Positions 35,452-43,708 of a DNA stretch of 64,000 bases are shown here, piece by piece (the stretch's first letter is position 1; every line of letters starts with the position of its first letter). The position numbers and the translations under genes were made by a program. Origin of the DNA: Marinibacterium sp050389775 (lineage in GTDB: Bacteria > Pseudomonadota > Alphaproteobacteria > Rhodobacterales > Rhodobacteraceae); assembly GCF_050389775.1 (NCBI RefSeq), contig NZ_CP177144.1:3472001-3536000 (forward strand). The letters run 5' to 3'. Below the pieces are notes generated by a model, which saw nothing but the letters and a program-made list of their open reading frames with translations, was not told the origin of the DNA and did no database searches.

Positions 35452-36507
35452 TCAATCATCATCTTCGTCAAGCCCTCCGATCGTCTGCACATTGTCCAGC
35501 CCATGGGGGGCCATGTCCTTGATGATCGTCAGGAAATCGGCGTTCACCAGCCGCTTGGCCCGCTCCAGCAGCATCGGGATCGGGCTCGACGGCTCGTTGC
35601 GGTGGTAATAGCCGATGATCCGGTCCAGCGCGGCCGAGACATCGGCGGTTGAATTGATCGTGCCGGGCACGGCCGGCGCCCCCGCCGCGGGCGTGCCCGA
35701 GACCGGCATGTCAGAGCCGGGCGAGGCCGGCGCGTCGCCCGCCGTCCCGGCGCCGGCATCGCTGTAGGACGTCAGCCGCCGTTCCATCGCCCCCAGCAGC
35801 TTGACCAGCTCATCATATTCCGGCCCCTGCCCGGGCGTGTGGCTGTCAAAGGCCGCGCTGATCGCCTTGATGTCCTCGCGCGCCTGGCGCACCGCGGCCA
35901 GCGTGGCCTCAAGCACCGCGTCATCGCTGTCCTTGAACGCCGCCCCGATCGAGCCGGTGTCAGGCAGGTGATCCATGCCCGCCGGCGGCGGCACGATGCC
36001 CTCGGCGATCTCGATGTCGCGCAGCGAGAACCGCCCGAACCCCCGGCTGTCGGTCAGCGCCGCCCGGCGCAGCGAGGCAAAGACCGGCGACGGCCCGCCC
36101 AGCCCGCCGGGCTGGCCGGACAGGCCCTGCAGGGCGTTGATGCGCATCGTCGGATCGTTGTCGTCATCCTCGTCCAGCTGCGGGTGGCAGCTGTCCCAAT
36201 ATTGCTCGACACAGCCCCGCAGATAGCCCGTGACCTCGGCAAAGCCCGCCAGCCCGTCAAGCCGCAGCACCGCGTCGCCCAGCACGATGGCCGCGCGCAG
36301 GTCGTGGCTGCGCTCCAGCACGTCCAGCGCCGTGCGCTTCATCTCGCGGTAATCGGGGTCTTCGGCGGCCGTGACCTCGTCGCCGATCTGGCGTTCCTCG
36401 CCCGGTTGGGCAGCCAGTTCCATTTCCGTGAAAACCGGATCGTATTCCAGATTGTCGCCGCTCGGCGGCTCGCTGACCCTCGGCTCGAGGAGCGCGCGCA
36501 AATCCAT
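35452..36507 (-). CDS. tssA: T6SS assembly protein TssA (ImpA family)
   Basis: 351-aa cytoplasmic protein, a short TssA. The N-terminal ImpA domain holds PSGDNLEYDPVFTEMELAAQ and WDSCHPQLDEDDDNDPTMRI, with LRRAALTDSRGFGRFSLRDI; a helical C-terminus with LDRIIGYYHRNEPSSPIPML follows a Pro/Ala-rich linker. TssA proteins start or cap sheath/tube polymerisation. Two adjacent ATGs exist; the second (36507) is better spaced from the GGAGGT ribosome site than the first (36510). First gene of the 31-kb leftward run. Confidence 0.93.
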   Translation of the reverse strand: MDLRALLEPRVSEPPSGDNLEYDPVFTEMELAAQPGEERQIGDEVTAAEDPDYREMKRTALDVLERSHDLRAAIVLGDAVLRLDGLAGFAEVTGYLRGCVEQYWDSCHPQLDEDDDNDPTMRINALQGLSGQPGGLGGPSPVFASLRRAALTDSRGFGRFSLRDIEIAEGIVPPPAGMDHLPDTGSIGAAFKDSDDAVLEATLAAVRQAREDIKAISAAFDSHTPGQGPEYDELVKLLGAMERRLTSYSDAGAGTAGDAPASPGSDMPVSGTPAAGAPAVPGTINSTADVSAALDRIIGYYHRNEPSSPIPMLLERAKRLVNADFLTIIKDMAPHGLDNVQTIGGLDEDDD

Positions 36508-36510
36508 CAT

Positions 36511-36931
36511 ACCTCCCCAGGCATCCCGTGCCCGAAATCAACACCGGACACATTCGTAAATTGGCAATTGTCAATCACGGCACAAACAAACATCAAAACA
36601 ATTCCTTGACGTGAAGTCAGCCTTATCGTCTTCTCAAAGTCAATTGATTTCGTGGGATTTCCGAAGAAGGACCGCCATTCGATGCCCGTGTCGGTGCCCA
36701 TCTCGATGGCTGGCCCAATGGCCGTGTCGGCGCCTGTTTCGGTCGCCGCATCATCGCCGGATGGATGCCACCCCCGAGGGCCGTCCCGCCCCACGGCACC
36801 GATCCCGCCGCTGCCCCTCTTGCGCGCCTCCGGCCCGGCCCCTGCGCCGCCCCATCCCCCGATCCGCGCCGCTGATCCGGCCCGTCATGATCCGCCCATA
36901 CGCACCGCCCTCTCGACCGCAGGAGACCCCA
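36511..36931. promoter_or_regulatory. Divergent control region between tssA and the Exb module, with palindromes
   Basis: 421 bp without a supported gene, relatively A+T rich near 36540-36660. Seen: a near-perfect palindrome ATTGGCAATTGTCAAT (36560-36575), an inverted repeat TGAC-GTGAA-GTCA (36607-36619) and an 8-bp palindrome TCAATTGA (36640-36647). A TTGACA is present on the minus strand at 36574-36569 and a TTGACG on the plus strand at 36606, without convincing -10 partners. This is the likely promoter/operator for the whole T6SS run and for the divergent module. Confidence 0.5.
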
Positions 36932-37375
36932 ATGCCCATCGCGTCCCGCATCCTTGCCGCCCTTGCCGCCACCTGCATCGCCCTGGCCGCGCCGGGCCCC
37001 TCCCGCGCCCAGGCCGCCGATGACGGCACGCTGACGGTCGAGCTGAACAAGTTCGAAGAGATCGACACCGGCGGCTGCCGGGCGTTCTTCCTGTTCCGCA
37101 ACCGCACCGGCAAATCCTATGACGGCTTCGAGATGTCGCTGGCCATCCTCGACGGCAATGGCGTGATCGACCGGTTGCTGGCCATCGACGCAGCCCCTCT
37201 GCCCGTCGCCCGCACCACGCTCAAGCTCTTCGAGATCCCCGACCTCGCCTGCACCGACATTTCCGAGGTGCTGTTCCACGAGCTGACCTCCTGCAAGCCG
37301 CAGAACGAGGACGAGATGGATTGCTTCCCGCTGCTCGTGCTCGACAGCAAAACCCCGGCGCCGCTGGTGAAATAG
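36932..37375 (+). CDS. Small exported protein of unknown function
   Basis: 147-aa protein with a Sec signal peptide (about residues 1-27, ending near SRAQA). Start ATG at 36932 has AGGAGA upstream. The mature part (about 120 aa) looks like a single beta-sandwich: LTVELNKFEEI, GGCRAFFLFRNRTG, FEMSLAILDGNGVIDRLL, and four Cys able to form disulfides. It is the first gene of the module, 3 bp before the ExbB-like gene, so it probably works in the periplasm with that complex. No named family recognised. Confidence 0.82.
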   Translation: MPIASRILAALAATCIALAAPGPSRAQAADDGTLTVELNKFEEIDTGGCRAFFLFRNRTGKSYDGFEMSLAILDGNGVIDRLLAIDAAPLPVARTTLKLFEIPDLACTDISEVLFHELTSCKPQNEDEMDCFPLLVLDSKTPAPLVK

Positions 37376-37378
37376 GCG

Positions 37379-37999
37379 ATGCCCGCGCTGTTTCAGACCG
37401 TCGGGACCGGAGGTCCGGTGATTGCCGTGCTGGGCCTGATGTCCGTGCTGTCGCTGACCCTGATCGTGGTCAAGATCGTCGACCTCTGGCCGGTCACCCG
37501 GGGCGCCGATCGCCGCGACCGGGCGCTGCGCCACTGGCAGCGCGGCGAGCGGGCCGAGGCCATGGCCGCCGTTGCCTCCGGCGCGGCCCCCGCCGACCGG
37601 CTGCTGGCCACTGCGATGCAGGATCTCGACGCCGGGCGCACCGGTCCCCGGCTCGATGCCGACCTGCAAAGGCTGGGCAACGAAGAGGTCGCCCGGATGA
37701 ACCGTCTCGTGCGGCTGCTGGAAATCATCGCCATGACCGCCCCGCTGCTGGGCCTGCTGGGCACCGTTCTGGGCATGATCCAATCCTTCCAGGAACTGGA
37801 GATGGCCGAAGGCGCGGCCAATGCCTCGGTCCTGGCCGGGGGGATCTGGCAGGCCCTGCTGACCACCGCCGCCGGGCTGCTGGTGGCCATTCCCGCCGCG
37901 GTGGCCGCCGGGCTCTTTGCCGGCTGGATCGACCGCGGGGCGCTGGCCATCGAAAGCGCCGTCGGCCGGCTGCTCAGCCTGGCCGCACCGGACGACTAG
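37379..37999 (+). CDS. MotA/TolQ/ExbB-type proton channel protein
   Basis: 206-aa inner-membrane protein with three membrane helices: one near the N-terminus (about 18-38), and the conserved pair with APLLGLLGTVLGMIQSFQEL and GIWQALLTTAAGLLVAIPA. These are the hallmarks of the ExbB/TolQ stator, which uses the proton gradient with ExbD/TolR. Starts 3 bp after the preceding gene and is followed by two ExbD-like genes. No tolA, tolB or pal is nearby, and the final gene differs from TonB, so the target is likely dedicated to this locus. Confidence 0.93.
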   Translation: MPALFQTVGTGGPVIAVLGLMSVLSLTLIVVKIVDLWPVTRGADRRDRALRHWQRGERAEAMAAVASGAAPADRLLATAMQDLDAGRTGPRLDADLQRLGNEEVARMNRLVRLLEIIAMTAPLLGLLGTVLGMIQSFQELEMAEGAANASVLAGGIWQALLTTAAGLLVAIPAAVAAGLFAGWIDRGALAIESAVGRLLSLAAPDD

Positions 38000-38003
38000 C
38001 GCG

Positions 38004-38441
38004 ATGGGCGCGCCGACCCTCTCCCGCCCGGCCCGGCCCCGCGCGCTGATCTCGCTGGTGCCCATGATCGATGTCATGCTGATCCTGCTGGTCTTCTTCA
38101 TGGTCACCTCGACCTATCTCGATCTCGACATGATCCCCGCCGCGCGCCGGTCCGATGCGCCGGCGGATGCGCCCACGGCCAGCCCGGGTCAGGGCGCCGG
38201 GGCCGGCACGCTGCTGATCCGCATCGGCGCCGATGACGTGCCCGTGCTGCGCGGCCAGCGGCTGGACCCGACAGCCCTGGCCGATCGACTGGCCCGCCAG
38301 GTCGCCGAAGCCCCGCTGACCCAGGTCCTGTTGCTGCCATCCCCCGCCGCCCGCACCCAGGCGCTGGTCTCGGTCATGGACCTGGCCACCACCGCCGGGA
38401 TCACCCGGCTGCGCGTCGTGCGGCTGGAGGCCAGCCCGTGA
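38004..38441 (+). CDS. ExbD/TolR-type protein 1
   Basis: 145-aa protein with a single N-terminal membrane helix bearing the proton-carrying Asp (LVPMIDVMLILLVFFMVTST) and a periplasmic domain ending in VMDLATTAGITRLRVVRLE. ATG at 38004 follows the ExbB-like stop by 4 bp. Two different ExbD-like subunits in one operon, as here, usually form a mixed stator. Confidence 0.9.
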   Translation: MGAPTLSRPARPRALISLVPMIDVMLILLVFFMVTSTYLDLDMIPAARRSDAPADAPTASPGQGAGAGTLLIRIGADDVPVLRGQRLDPTALADRLARQVAEAPLTQVLLLPSPAARTQALVSVMDLATTAGITRLRVVRLEASP

Positions 38442-38484
38442 GTGTCCCTCGCCGGATCCGGGGCCCGATCCGGGGGACAGGCCC

Positions 38485-38901
38485 ATGAAGCTGGCCCGCC
38501 CGGCACGCCCGGCCCAGGGCGAGACGATCATCGCCCTGATCGACGTGGTGTTCTTCCTGCTGGTCTTCTTCATGCTGATCGGGCGGATGGATGCCACCGC
38601 CCCGTTCGACGTGGCCCCGCCGCTGGCCGGCACGGGCCGCGACATGCCGGCCGGCGGGGTCACCCTGTCGGTCTCCGCCGATGGCGCGCTGGCCTGGGAC
38701 GGCACGCCGATCGACCGCGCCGCCCTGCCCGCACGGATCGCGGGCGCACTGGCCGACCGGCCCGACCTGCTGCTGCGGCTCAACGCCCATCGCGATGCCG
38801 AGCTGCGCTTTGTCCTGCCCCTGCTGTCCCTGGCCGAGACCGCCGGGGTGGCCGACACGGTGCTGGTCGTGACACCGGCCACCGCCCAGGGCGCACCGTG
38901 A
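38485..38901 (+). CDS. ExbD/TolR-type protein 2
   Basis: 138-aa protein with the helix TIIALIDVVFFLLVFFMLIG, containing the conserved Asp, and a periplasmic TolR-like domain. Its stop overlaps the GTG start of the next gene (GTGA). It differs from the first ExbD-like protein in the helix and loop, so this is an old duplication. Confidence 0.9.
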   Translation: MKLARPARPAQGETIIALIDVVFFLLVFFMLIGRMDATAPFDVAPPLAGTGRDMPAGGVTLSVSADGALAWDGTPIDRAALPARIAGALADRPDLLLRLNAHRDAELRFVLPLLSLAETAGVADTVLVVTPATAQGAP

Positions 38902-40688
38902 CTGCCCGGCGCATCGCCTGGCCCGCCGGCCTGCTGGCCTCGGCCCTGATCAATGCCGGGGCGCTGGCCGGGCTGGCCGCCTTCCTGGCCCCCGCGCCCC
39001 TGCCCGAACCGCCCCGCCCCGAGACCGAGCTTGAGGTCACCGCCTACCGGCTGGACCGCACCCGGGCCGAAGAGACCGCGCCCCAGGCCGATCCGGCCAC
39101 GCCCGCCGAGGCCCGGGGCGATACCGCGCCGCCCGGGGCCATCCCGGTCAGCCGGGGCCGTCCCGCCCCGCCACCGGCCCTGCACCTGGCCGATGCGCCG
39201 GCGGATGCCGCGCCTGCCGAGGCCGCCGATCCGCCGGCCCAGGCCCTGCCCGCCGCATCGGCGCCCGGAGCCCGGATCGTTGCAGCCGCGCCGCGCTTTT
39301 CAGGCCTGGCCGCCGCCGCGCCGGCCAATGCCCGGCTGCCCGATACGGCCCCCGATGTCAGCCCGGCCAGCGCCCTGCCGCCCGCCGCCCGGCCCGCGCG
39401 CAGTCATCTGCCCGCGCCATCGGTCATCGACCAGGCCCGGCCGGCCTTTGCCCTGGCCACCACTGCCGAGGCCCCGGCCACCGGCCTGCCGCCCGCCCGG
39501 CCCCGGCCCCAGGGGCTGGACCCGGCCCAGGCCGCGGCCTTCACCGCCCATCCCGCCCTGCCCGAGACCCTGCCGCTGGACAACGCCCGCCCGGCCAGCA
39601 CCACGGCCATTGCCGCGGCCCTGCCCCCCGATCCCGCCAGTTCGGCCCAGCCTGCCCGGGCCGAGGCCCAGGCCGTCACGCCATCGGTCAGCCGGGCCTT
39701 TCCGTCGCGCGGCCAGGCCAGCCGGGCCACGGCCGGCACCGCCCGGCTGGACGCCGCCCCGGCCGTGGCCGCCCTTGCCCGGCCCGCCGCGCCCGAAGAC
39801 CCCGAGCCCCGGCGCCTGGCCCCCGGCACCGCCCCGGCCCGGCCGTTGTCGCCAACCCTGCCCCAGCCCGAGCGCATGCAGGCCATGTTGGCCTTTCCCT
39901 CCGATGGCGGGCCGGTCGATCCGGTGTCCTTCGCCGCCTTCCAGAGTTTTGTCGCCCCCGGCCAGGCACCCGCGGCGGCCACCTTGCGCGACGGGCTTGA
40001 GGGGCTCCTGGCCGGGGTGCCCTGTTCGCGGCTGCAGCTGGCCTTTGATCCCGACACGGCCAGCCTGCGCGTCGACGGCCATATCCCCGAGGACGGGCTG
40101 CGCGCCGGGGTGCTGGACGCGCTGCGCGCCGAGATGGGCGGTGATATCGGCGTGTCGGACAACATGGCCCTGCTGCCGCGCCCGCAATGCGGCGCGCTGG
40201 CCGGGATCAGCCGGGTCGGGCTGGCGCAATCGACCGACCAGGCGACCAACCCGTTGCTGCTGGGCGAGACGCTGCATGCGCGGGTGCTGGAATTCACCGA
40301 TGGCGAGCTGCTGTGGTTCGACCTGACCGCGCCCGATTACGATGCCTTTGTCTATATCGATTACTTCGATGCCGAGGGGAACGTGCTGCACCTGTCACCG
40401 AACGACACGACCGAACTGGTCTATGCCCGGCTGGCCAGCACCTTTCGCGTCGGCGCGGCACGGGATACGGACCCGGGGCTGAAGCTGTATGTCGGGCCGC
40501 CCTTCGGGCAGGAAATCGCCGTGGCCTTCGCCGCTTCGATCCCGCTTTACGACGGGCTGCGCCCGATGATCGAACCGGCCGAACCCTACCTCGACTGGCT
40601 GCGCGGACGGGTGGCCGAGGCCCGGGCGATGGACCCGGATTTCAAGGGCGAATGGGTCTATTTCTTCGTGACAACCAGGCCGGAATGA
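38898..40688 (+). CDS. TonB-like membrane-anchored protein with Ala/Pro-rich linker and DUF4384-like C-terminus
   Basis: 596-aa protein. An N-terminal membrane anchor (about residues 8-31), then about 300 residues rich in Ala, Pro and Arg able to span the periplasm, a Cys-containing small domain (CSRLQLAFDPDTASLRVDG, about 375-430) and a C-terminal domain (about 450-590) with HARVLEFTDGELLWFDL, VLHLSPND and YDGLRPMIEPAEPYLDWL. The same kind of C-terminal domain, with FDGLRPMEESAEGYAEAL, ends the PpkA kinase at 47391-49676. It occupies the TonB/TolA position after ExbB-ExbD-ExbD but lacks a recognisable TonB C-terminal domain. Start is the GTG at 38898 (coupled GTGA). Probably energised by the stator to move or sense an envelope partner. 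Confidence 0.82.
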   Translation: MTARRIAWPAGLLASALINAGALAGLAAFLAPAPLPEPPRPETELEVTAYRLDRTRAEETAPQADPATPAEARGDTAPPGAIPVSRGRPAPPPALHLADAPADAAPAEAADPPAQALPAASAPGARIVAAAPRFSGLAAAAPANARLPDTAPDVSPASALPPAARPARSHLPAPSVIDQARPAFALATTAEAPATGLPPARPRPQGLDPAQAAAFTAHPALPETLPLDNARPASTTAIAAALPPDPASSAQPARAEAQAVTPSVSRAFPSRGQASRATAGTARLDAAPAVAALARPAAPEDPEPRRLAPGTAPARPLSPTLPQPERMQAMLAFPSDGGPVDPVSFAAFQSFVAPGQAPAAATLRDGLEGLLAGVPCSRLQLAFDPDTASLRVDGHIPEDGLRAGVLDALRAEMGGDIGVSDNMALLPRPQCGALAGISRVGLAQSTDQATNPLLLGETLHARVLEFTDGELLWFDLTAPDYDAFVYIDYFDAEGNVLHLSPNDTTELVYARLASTFRVGAARDTDPGLKLYVGPPFGQEIAVAFAASIPLYDGLRPMIEPAEPYLDWLRGRVAEARAMDPDFKGEWVYFFVTTRPE

Positions 40689-40706
40689 CCCCGGCCCGCG
40701 CGGGGC

Positions 40707-42320
40707 TTAACGGCAACCGCCGGCGGCCCAGTCGCGCAGCGCGGTCTTGAAGGCGCCGCCGAAGGGATGCGGCTTGTCCAGTGCCCGTTCGGCCCGGGCC
40801 ACAAGGTACCGGCTGGCCTGTTCGCAAAGCGCGGCCTCGGTCCATTGGTGGCAGTTCGAACAGGGTTTGTTCTGCCAGACCACCTCGGGCAGGCCGGGGA
40901 TCGGCGGATAGATCGGCGAGCCACGGATGACCTGGGAAATCGACCGGCCCGACAATTGCGGCACATCCGAGACCAGCGGATCGCCAAAGGCCACCACCTG
41001 CGGCGCCCCGCCGGCCCCGCCGCCGAGCGCCTCGAGCTCAGCCTGGGCCATGTCGGCAAAACGGCCGCCGGGATAACGCGCGAGATAGGCCTCGAAGGCC
41101 GCGCGGGTGCCATCGCCCCGGGCGGCGGCAAACATCTGTTCCTCGTGCGTGAGGCCGATGTCAGGGTCGGGCTCCGGCGTTGCGGCCTGCGCCGAATTCT
41201 GCACCGGATCCTGCGCTGCGCCCTGCGCCGTATCCTGCGGGCCGGTCTCGGCCGGTGGGGCCGGTTCGACCACCACGACCGTTTCCCCCGGGCGTTCGCC
41301 CGGCGCGCGGTCGCGCATGCGCTCGGTCAGCAGCGACTGGGCGTCATCCGCATGGGCGCTGTCGGGATAGGTGCGCAGGAACAGGATCAGCTTGACCACG
41401 TCGCCATCCGCGCGCACGGCCTCCCAGGCGCGGGCGGCCTCTTCCTCGGCGCTGATCACCGCGGCACCCCGGTTGAACACGAATTCGCTGGTCAGCGAGG
41501 AACTGTCCCAGGGCGTCTGCCGGCCGCCGGTCGTTTCCAGAACCGCGATGCGCACCTGTCGGAACATGCGTTCGATCGACTGGCCGGGGCGGCCGATCTC
41601 GTCGACCACGGCGCGGGTGAACGGGCTGTTGCCGTCCTCGCCGTCATAGGCCACCTCGCCCGGGGCCGTGGCATAGGCCAGGAACGTCCCGCGCGGGGCC
41701 TGCATCTCGGCCAGGCCGGGGTCGTTGAATTCGGGGATCTCGGTAAAGGGATTGTTGCGGCAGGCATCGAGGATGAAGATGTTCGTCCGGTTGGCCGCCG
41801 AATACATCTGGCGCAGCACGGTCTGGGCATCGACCCCGGCGAGATCCAGGTCGGCCGGATCGCTCAGCGCGACATCGACGGGCAAAAGGTAATTGGCGCC
41901 AAAGGATTGCACCCCGTGGCCGGCATAATAGAACAGCCCCGTCGCATCCGCCCCGGCCGAGCGCAGGGCGCGGCCGAACTGGGCAATGCCGCGCTTCATC
42001 TCGACCTGGTTGGCATCGACCAGCAGCGTCACGTCAAAGCCCAGCCCGCCAAGCGCCTCGGCCATCAGCCGGGCATCGCTGGCCGGGTTGTCCAGCGAGG
42101 ACACCGCGCCATAGGCGCCGTTGCCGACCACCAGCGCGATCCGCTCCTCGGCCCGCAGCCCCGCCCCGGCCCAGCCGAAGAGCAGGCCCAGACACAGGAC
42201 AAGACGGCAGCCCCAGGGCGCAACCGCCCCGCAAGCGCCTGCCCAGGACACAACCGACCGAAAAGCGCCCGAAACGACACCCGCGGCAAGCCCCCGCGCG
42301 TGCCGGCACATCATGCGCAT
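40707..42320 (-). CDS. Exported caspase-like (C14) protease with C-terminal CxxCH haem motif
   Basis: 537-aa protein with an N-terminal hydrophobic export signal (cleavage near residue 57). The caspase-like p20 domain (about 58-290) has ERIALVVGNGAYG, catalytic His135 in YYAGHGV and Cys187 in ILDACRNNP. A linker with Gln/Ala/Pro repeats (about 350-385) leads to a repeat-like helical segment (AFEAYLARYPGGRFADMAQA). Near the end, PCSNCH (C487, C490, H491) forms a c-type haem-binding motif with no obvious Met ligand. Start ATG at 42320 has GGGAGG upstream; an ATG at 42314 is also possible. It converges with the TonB-like gene (18 bp between stops). Caspase-like domains with a cytochrome motif are unusual; function unknown. 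Confidence 0.85.
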   Translation of the reverse strand: MRMMCRHARGLAAGVVSGAFRSVVSWAGACGAVAPWGCRLVLCLGLLFGWAGAGLRAEERIALVVGNGAYGAVSSLDNPASDARLMAEALGGLGFDVTLLVDANQVEMKRGIAQFGRALRSAGADATGLFYYAGHGVQSFGANYLLPVDVALSDPADLDLAGVDAQTVLRQMYSAANRTNIFILDACRNNPFTEIPEFNDPGLAEMQAPRGTFLAYATAPGEVAYDGEDGNSPFTRAVVDEIGRPGQSIERMFRQVRIAVLETTGGRQTPWDSSSLTSEFVFNRGAAVISAEEEAARAWEAVRADGDVVKLILFLRTYPDSAHADDAQSLLTERMRDRAPGERPGETVVVVEPAPPAETGPQDTAQGAAQDPVQNSAQAATPEPDPDIGLTHEEQMFAAARGDGTRAAFEAYLARYPGGRFADMAQAELEALGGGAGGAPQVVAFGDPLVSDVPQLSGRSISQVIRGSPIYPPIPGLPEVVWQNKPCSNCHQWTEAALCEQASRYLVARAERALDKPHPFGGAFKTALRDWAAGGCR

Positions 42321-42470
42321 CCATACCCTCCCTTCCGGCCGTGGAAACGGCCGCCTACGGGCGGATCATGCAAAGCCCGCCCCCGTGTCGCAAGCCCCGC
42401 CCGTCGCTTCGTCATACAGAAAAGCCCTTAACGGTTCCTCTACACCAGATATCTGCTACAGCTGGGGATC

Positions 42471-43559
42471 ATGCACGTCCAGATTGCACCAAGGCCCGAT
42501 CGCCCGATGGTCCAGATGCCGGCCCTGCGCCGTTTCGCCCTTGCCCTGGCGCTGGCCCTGCTGGCGGCCGCCCTGCCCGGCCCCGCGCCCGCCCAGGGGG
42601 GCCATGACCCGTTCGAACACGGCTGGACGCTGGACCCGGACGCCTCGCGCCTGCGCTTTGCCTCGGTCAAGAACGACCGCGTGGCCGAGGACAACGGCTT
42701 TACCGCCCTGTCCGGCCAGATCACCCCCGACGGCGAGATACGCCTGGCCGTCGACCTGGAAACCGTGGAAACCGGCATCGATATCCGCAACGTGCGCCTG
42801 CGGTTCATCTTCTTCGAAACCTATCTCTACCGCGAGGCCGTCATCACCGCGCGGCTGGCCGAGGCCGACCTGGCCACGCTGGGCCTCGACCGTCACCTGG
42901 CCCTGACCCTGCCCGTCACCCTGTCGCTGCACGGGGCCGAACAGGCCTTTGACGTGCCGCTCGACATCACCCTGCTGGACCATGACCGGGTGGCCGTGCA
43001 TGCCATCACGCCGGTCGCCGTGCCGATGGCGCCCTTCGGGCTGGACGGCGGGCGGGCCCAGCTGGAATCTACGGCCAACGTAAAGATCCTGCCGCTGGTC
43101 TTCGTGACCTTCGAGCTGGTCTTTCAGCGCAACGCCCCCGGCACGCGGCCGCCCGAACCGGGCCAGACCATCCTGGCCGCGCGCGGCGCCGAGATGAGCC
43201 GGCCGGAATGCATCGCCCGGATCAGCGCCCTGTCGCGGCTCAACGACATCACCTTTGACGATACCGGCCAGCCGCCGCGCGACAGCCGCACGATCGACCG
43301 GCTGGCCGACATCACCCACCGCTGTGCACCCCATCGGCTGGGCATTGCGGGCCATGTCGGAGCCGGTGGCAGCCGCGCCCAGCAGCAACGAAGCAGCCTG
43401 GCGCTGGCCCGGGGCGTGGCCGATGCGCTGATCGCCCGGGGCGTGCCGGCCGACCGGCTGGAGGTGGCCGGCCTCGGCGCGACACGGCCGCTGGTGCCCG
43501 GCGACACCCCCGGCGACCGGGCCCGCAACCGGCGGGTCGAATTCCGCCTGCTGGAGTGA
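42471..43559 (+). CDS. YceI-like and OmpA fusion protein
   Basis: 362-aa envelope protein. Signal peptide within the first about 40 residues (a start at 42507 or 42516 would give a more ordinary signal). Residues about 48-220 resemble the YceI lipid-binding barrel: WTLDPDASRLRFASVKND, then DLETVETGIDIRNVRLRF, LPVTLSLHG and VAVHAITPVAV. Residues about 250-362 are an OmpA peptidoglycan-binding domain (LGIAGHVGAGGSRAQQQ, VAGLGATRPL, RARNRRVEFRLLE). Joining an isoprenoid/lipid-binding fold to a cell-wall anchor is uncommon. Divergent from the caspase-like gene, with 150 bp between. Confidence 0.87.
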   Translation: MHVQIAPRPDRPMVQMPALRRFALALALALLAAALPGPAPAQGGHDPFEHGWTLDPDASRLRFASVKNDRVAEDNGFTALSGQITPDGEIRLAVDLETVETGIDIRNVRLRFIFFETYLYREAVITARLAEADLATLGLDRHLALTLPVTLSLHGAEQAFDVPLDITLLDHDRVAVHAITPVAVPMAPFGLDGGRAQLESTANVKILPLVFVTFELVFQRNAPGTRPPEPGQTILAARGAEMSRPECIARISALSRLNDITFDDTGQPPRDSRTIDRLADITHRCAPHRLGIAGHVGAGGSRAQQQRSSLALARGVADALIARGVPADRLEVAGLGATRPLVPGDTPGDRARNRRVEFRLLE

Positions 43560-43664
43560 CATCCGCCCCGTTCCGGCCAGCCGGGCGACATTTTCGATAC
43601 CTCCAACACCCCTGAACGCAATTTTTTGACCGAAGGCACTGGCAATTTTCGGCCGGGGTTCTGA

Positions 43665-43704
43665 TATATACCGTATTGAGCCAAGTTCATTTTACCAAAA
43701 GGTG
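43665..43704 (+). promoter_or_regulatory. Possible promoter and ribosome site for the caspase/Sel1 gene
   Basis: A TATATA at 43665-43670 with GCAATT at 43642-43647 (17-bp spacing) stands out in an A+T-rich patch. AAAAGGTG (about 43697-43704) precedes the ATG at 43709. Confidence 0.35.
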
Positions 43705-43708
43705 CGTC

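Noticed and set aside
36515..36545. Sigma-54-type promoter upstream of tssA (GGGCAC...TGCC on the minus strand)
   Set aside because: GG to GC spacing is 8, not the required 10 bases.
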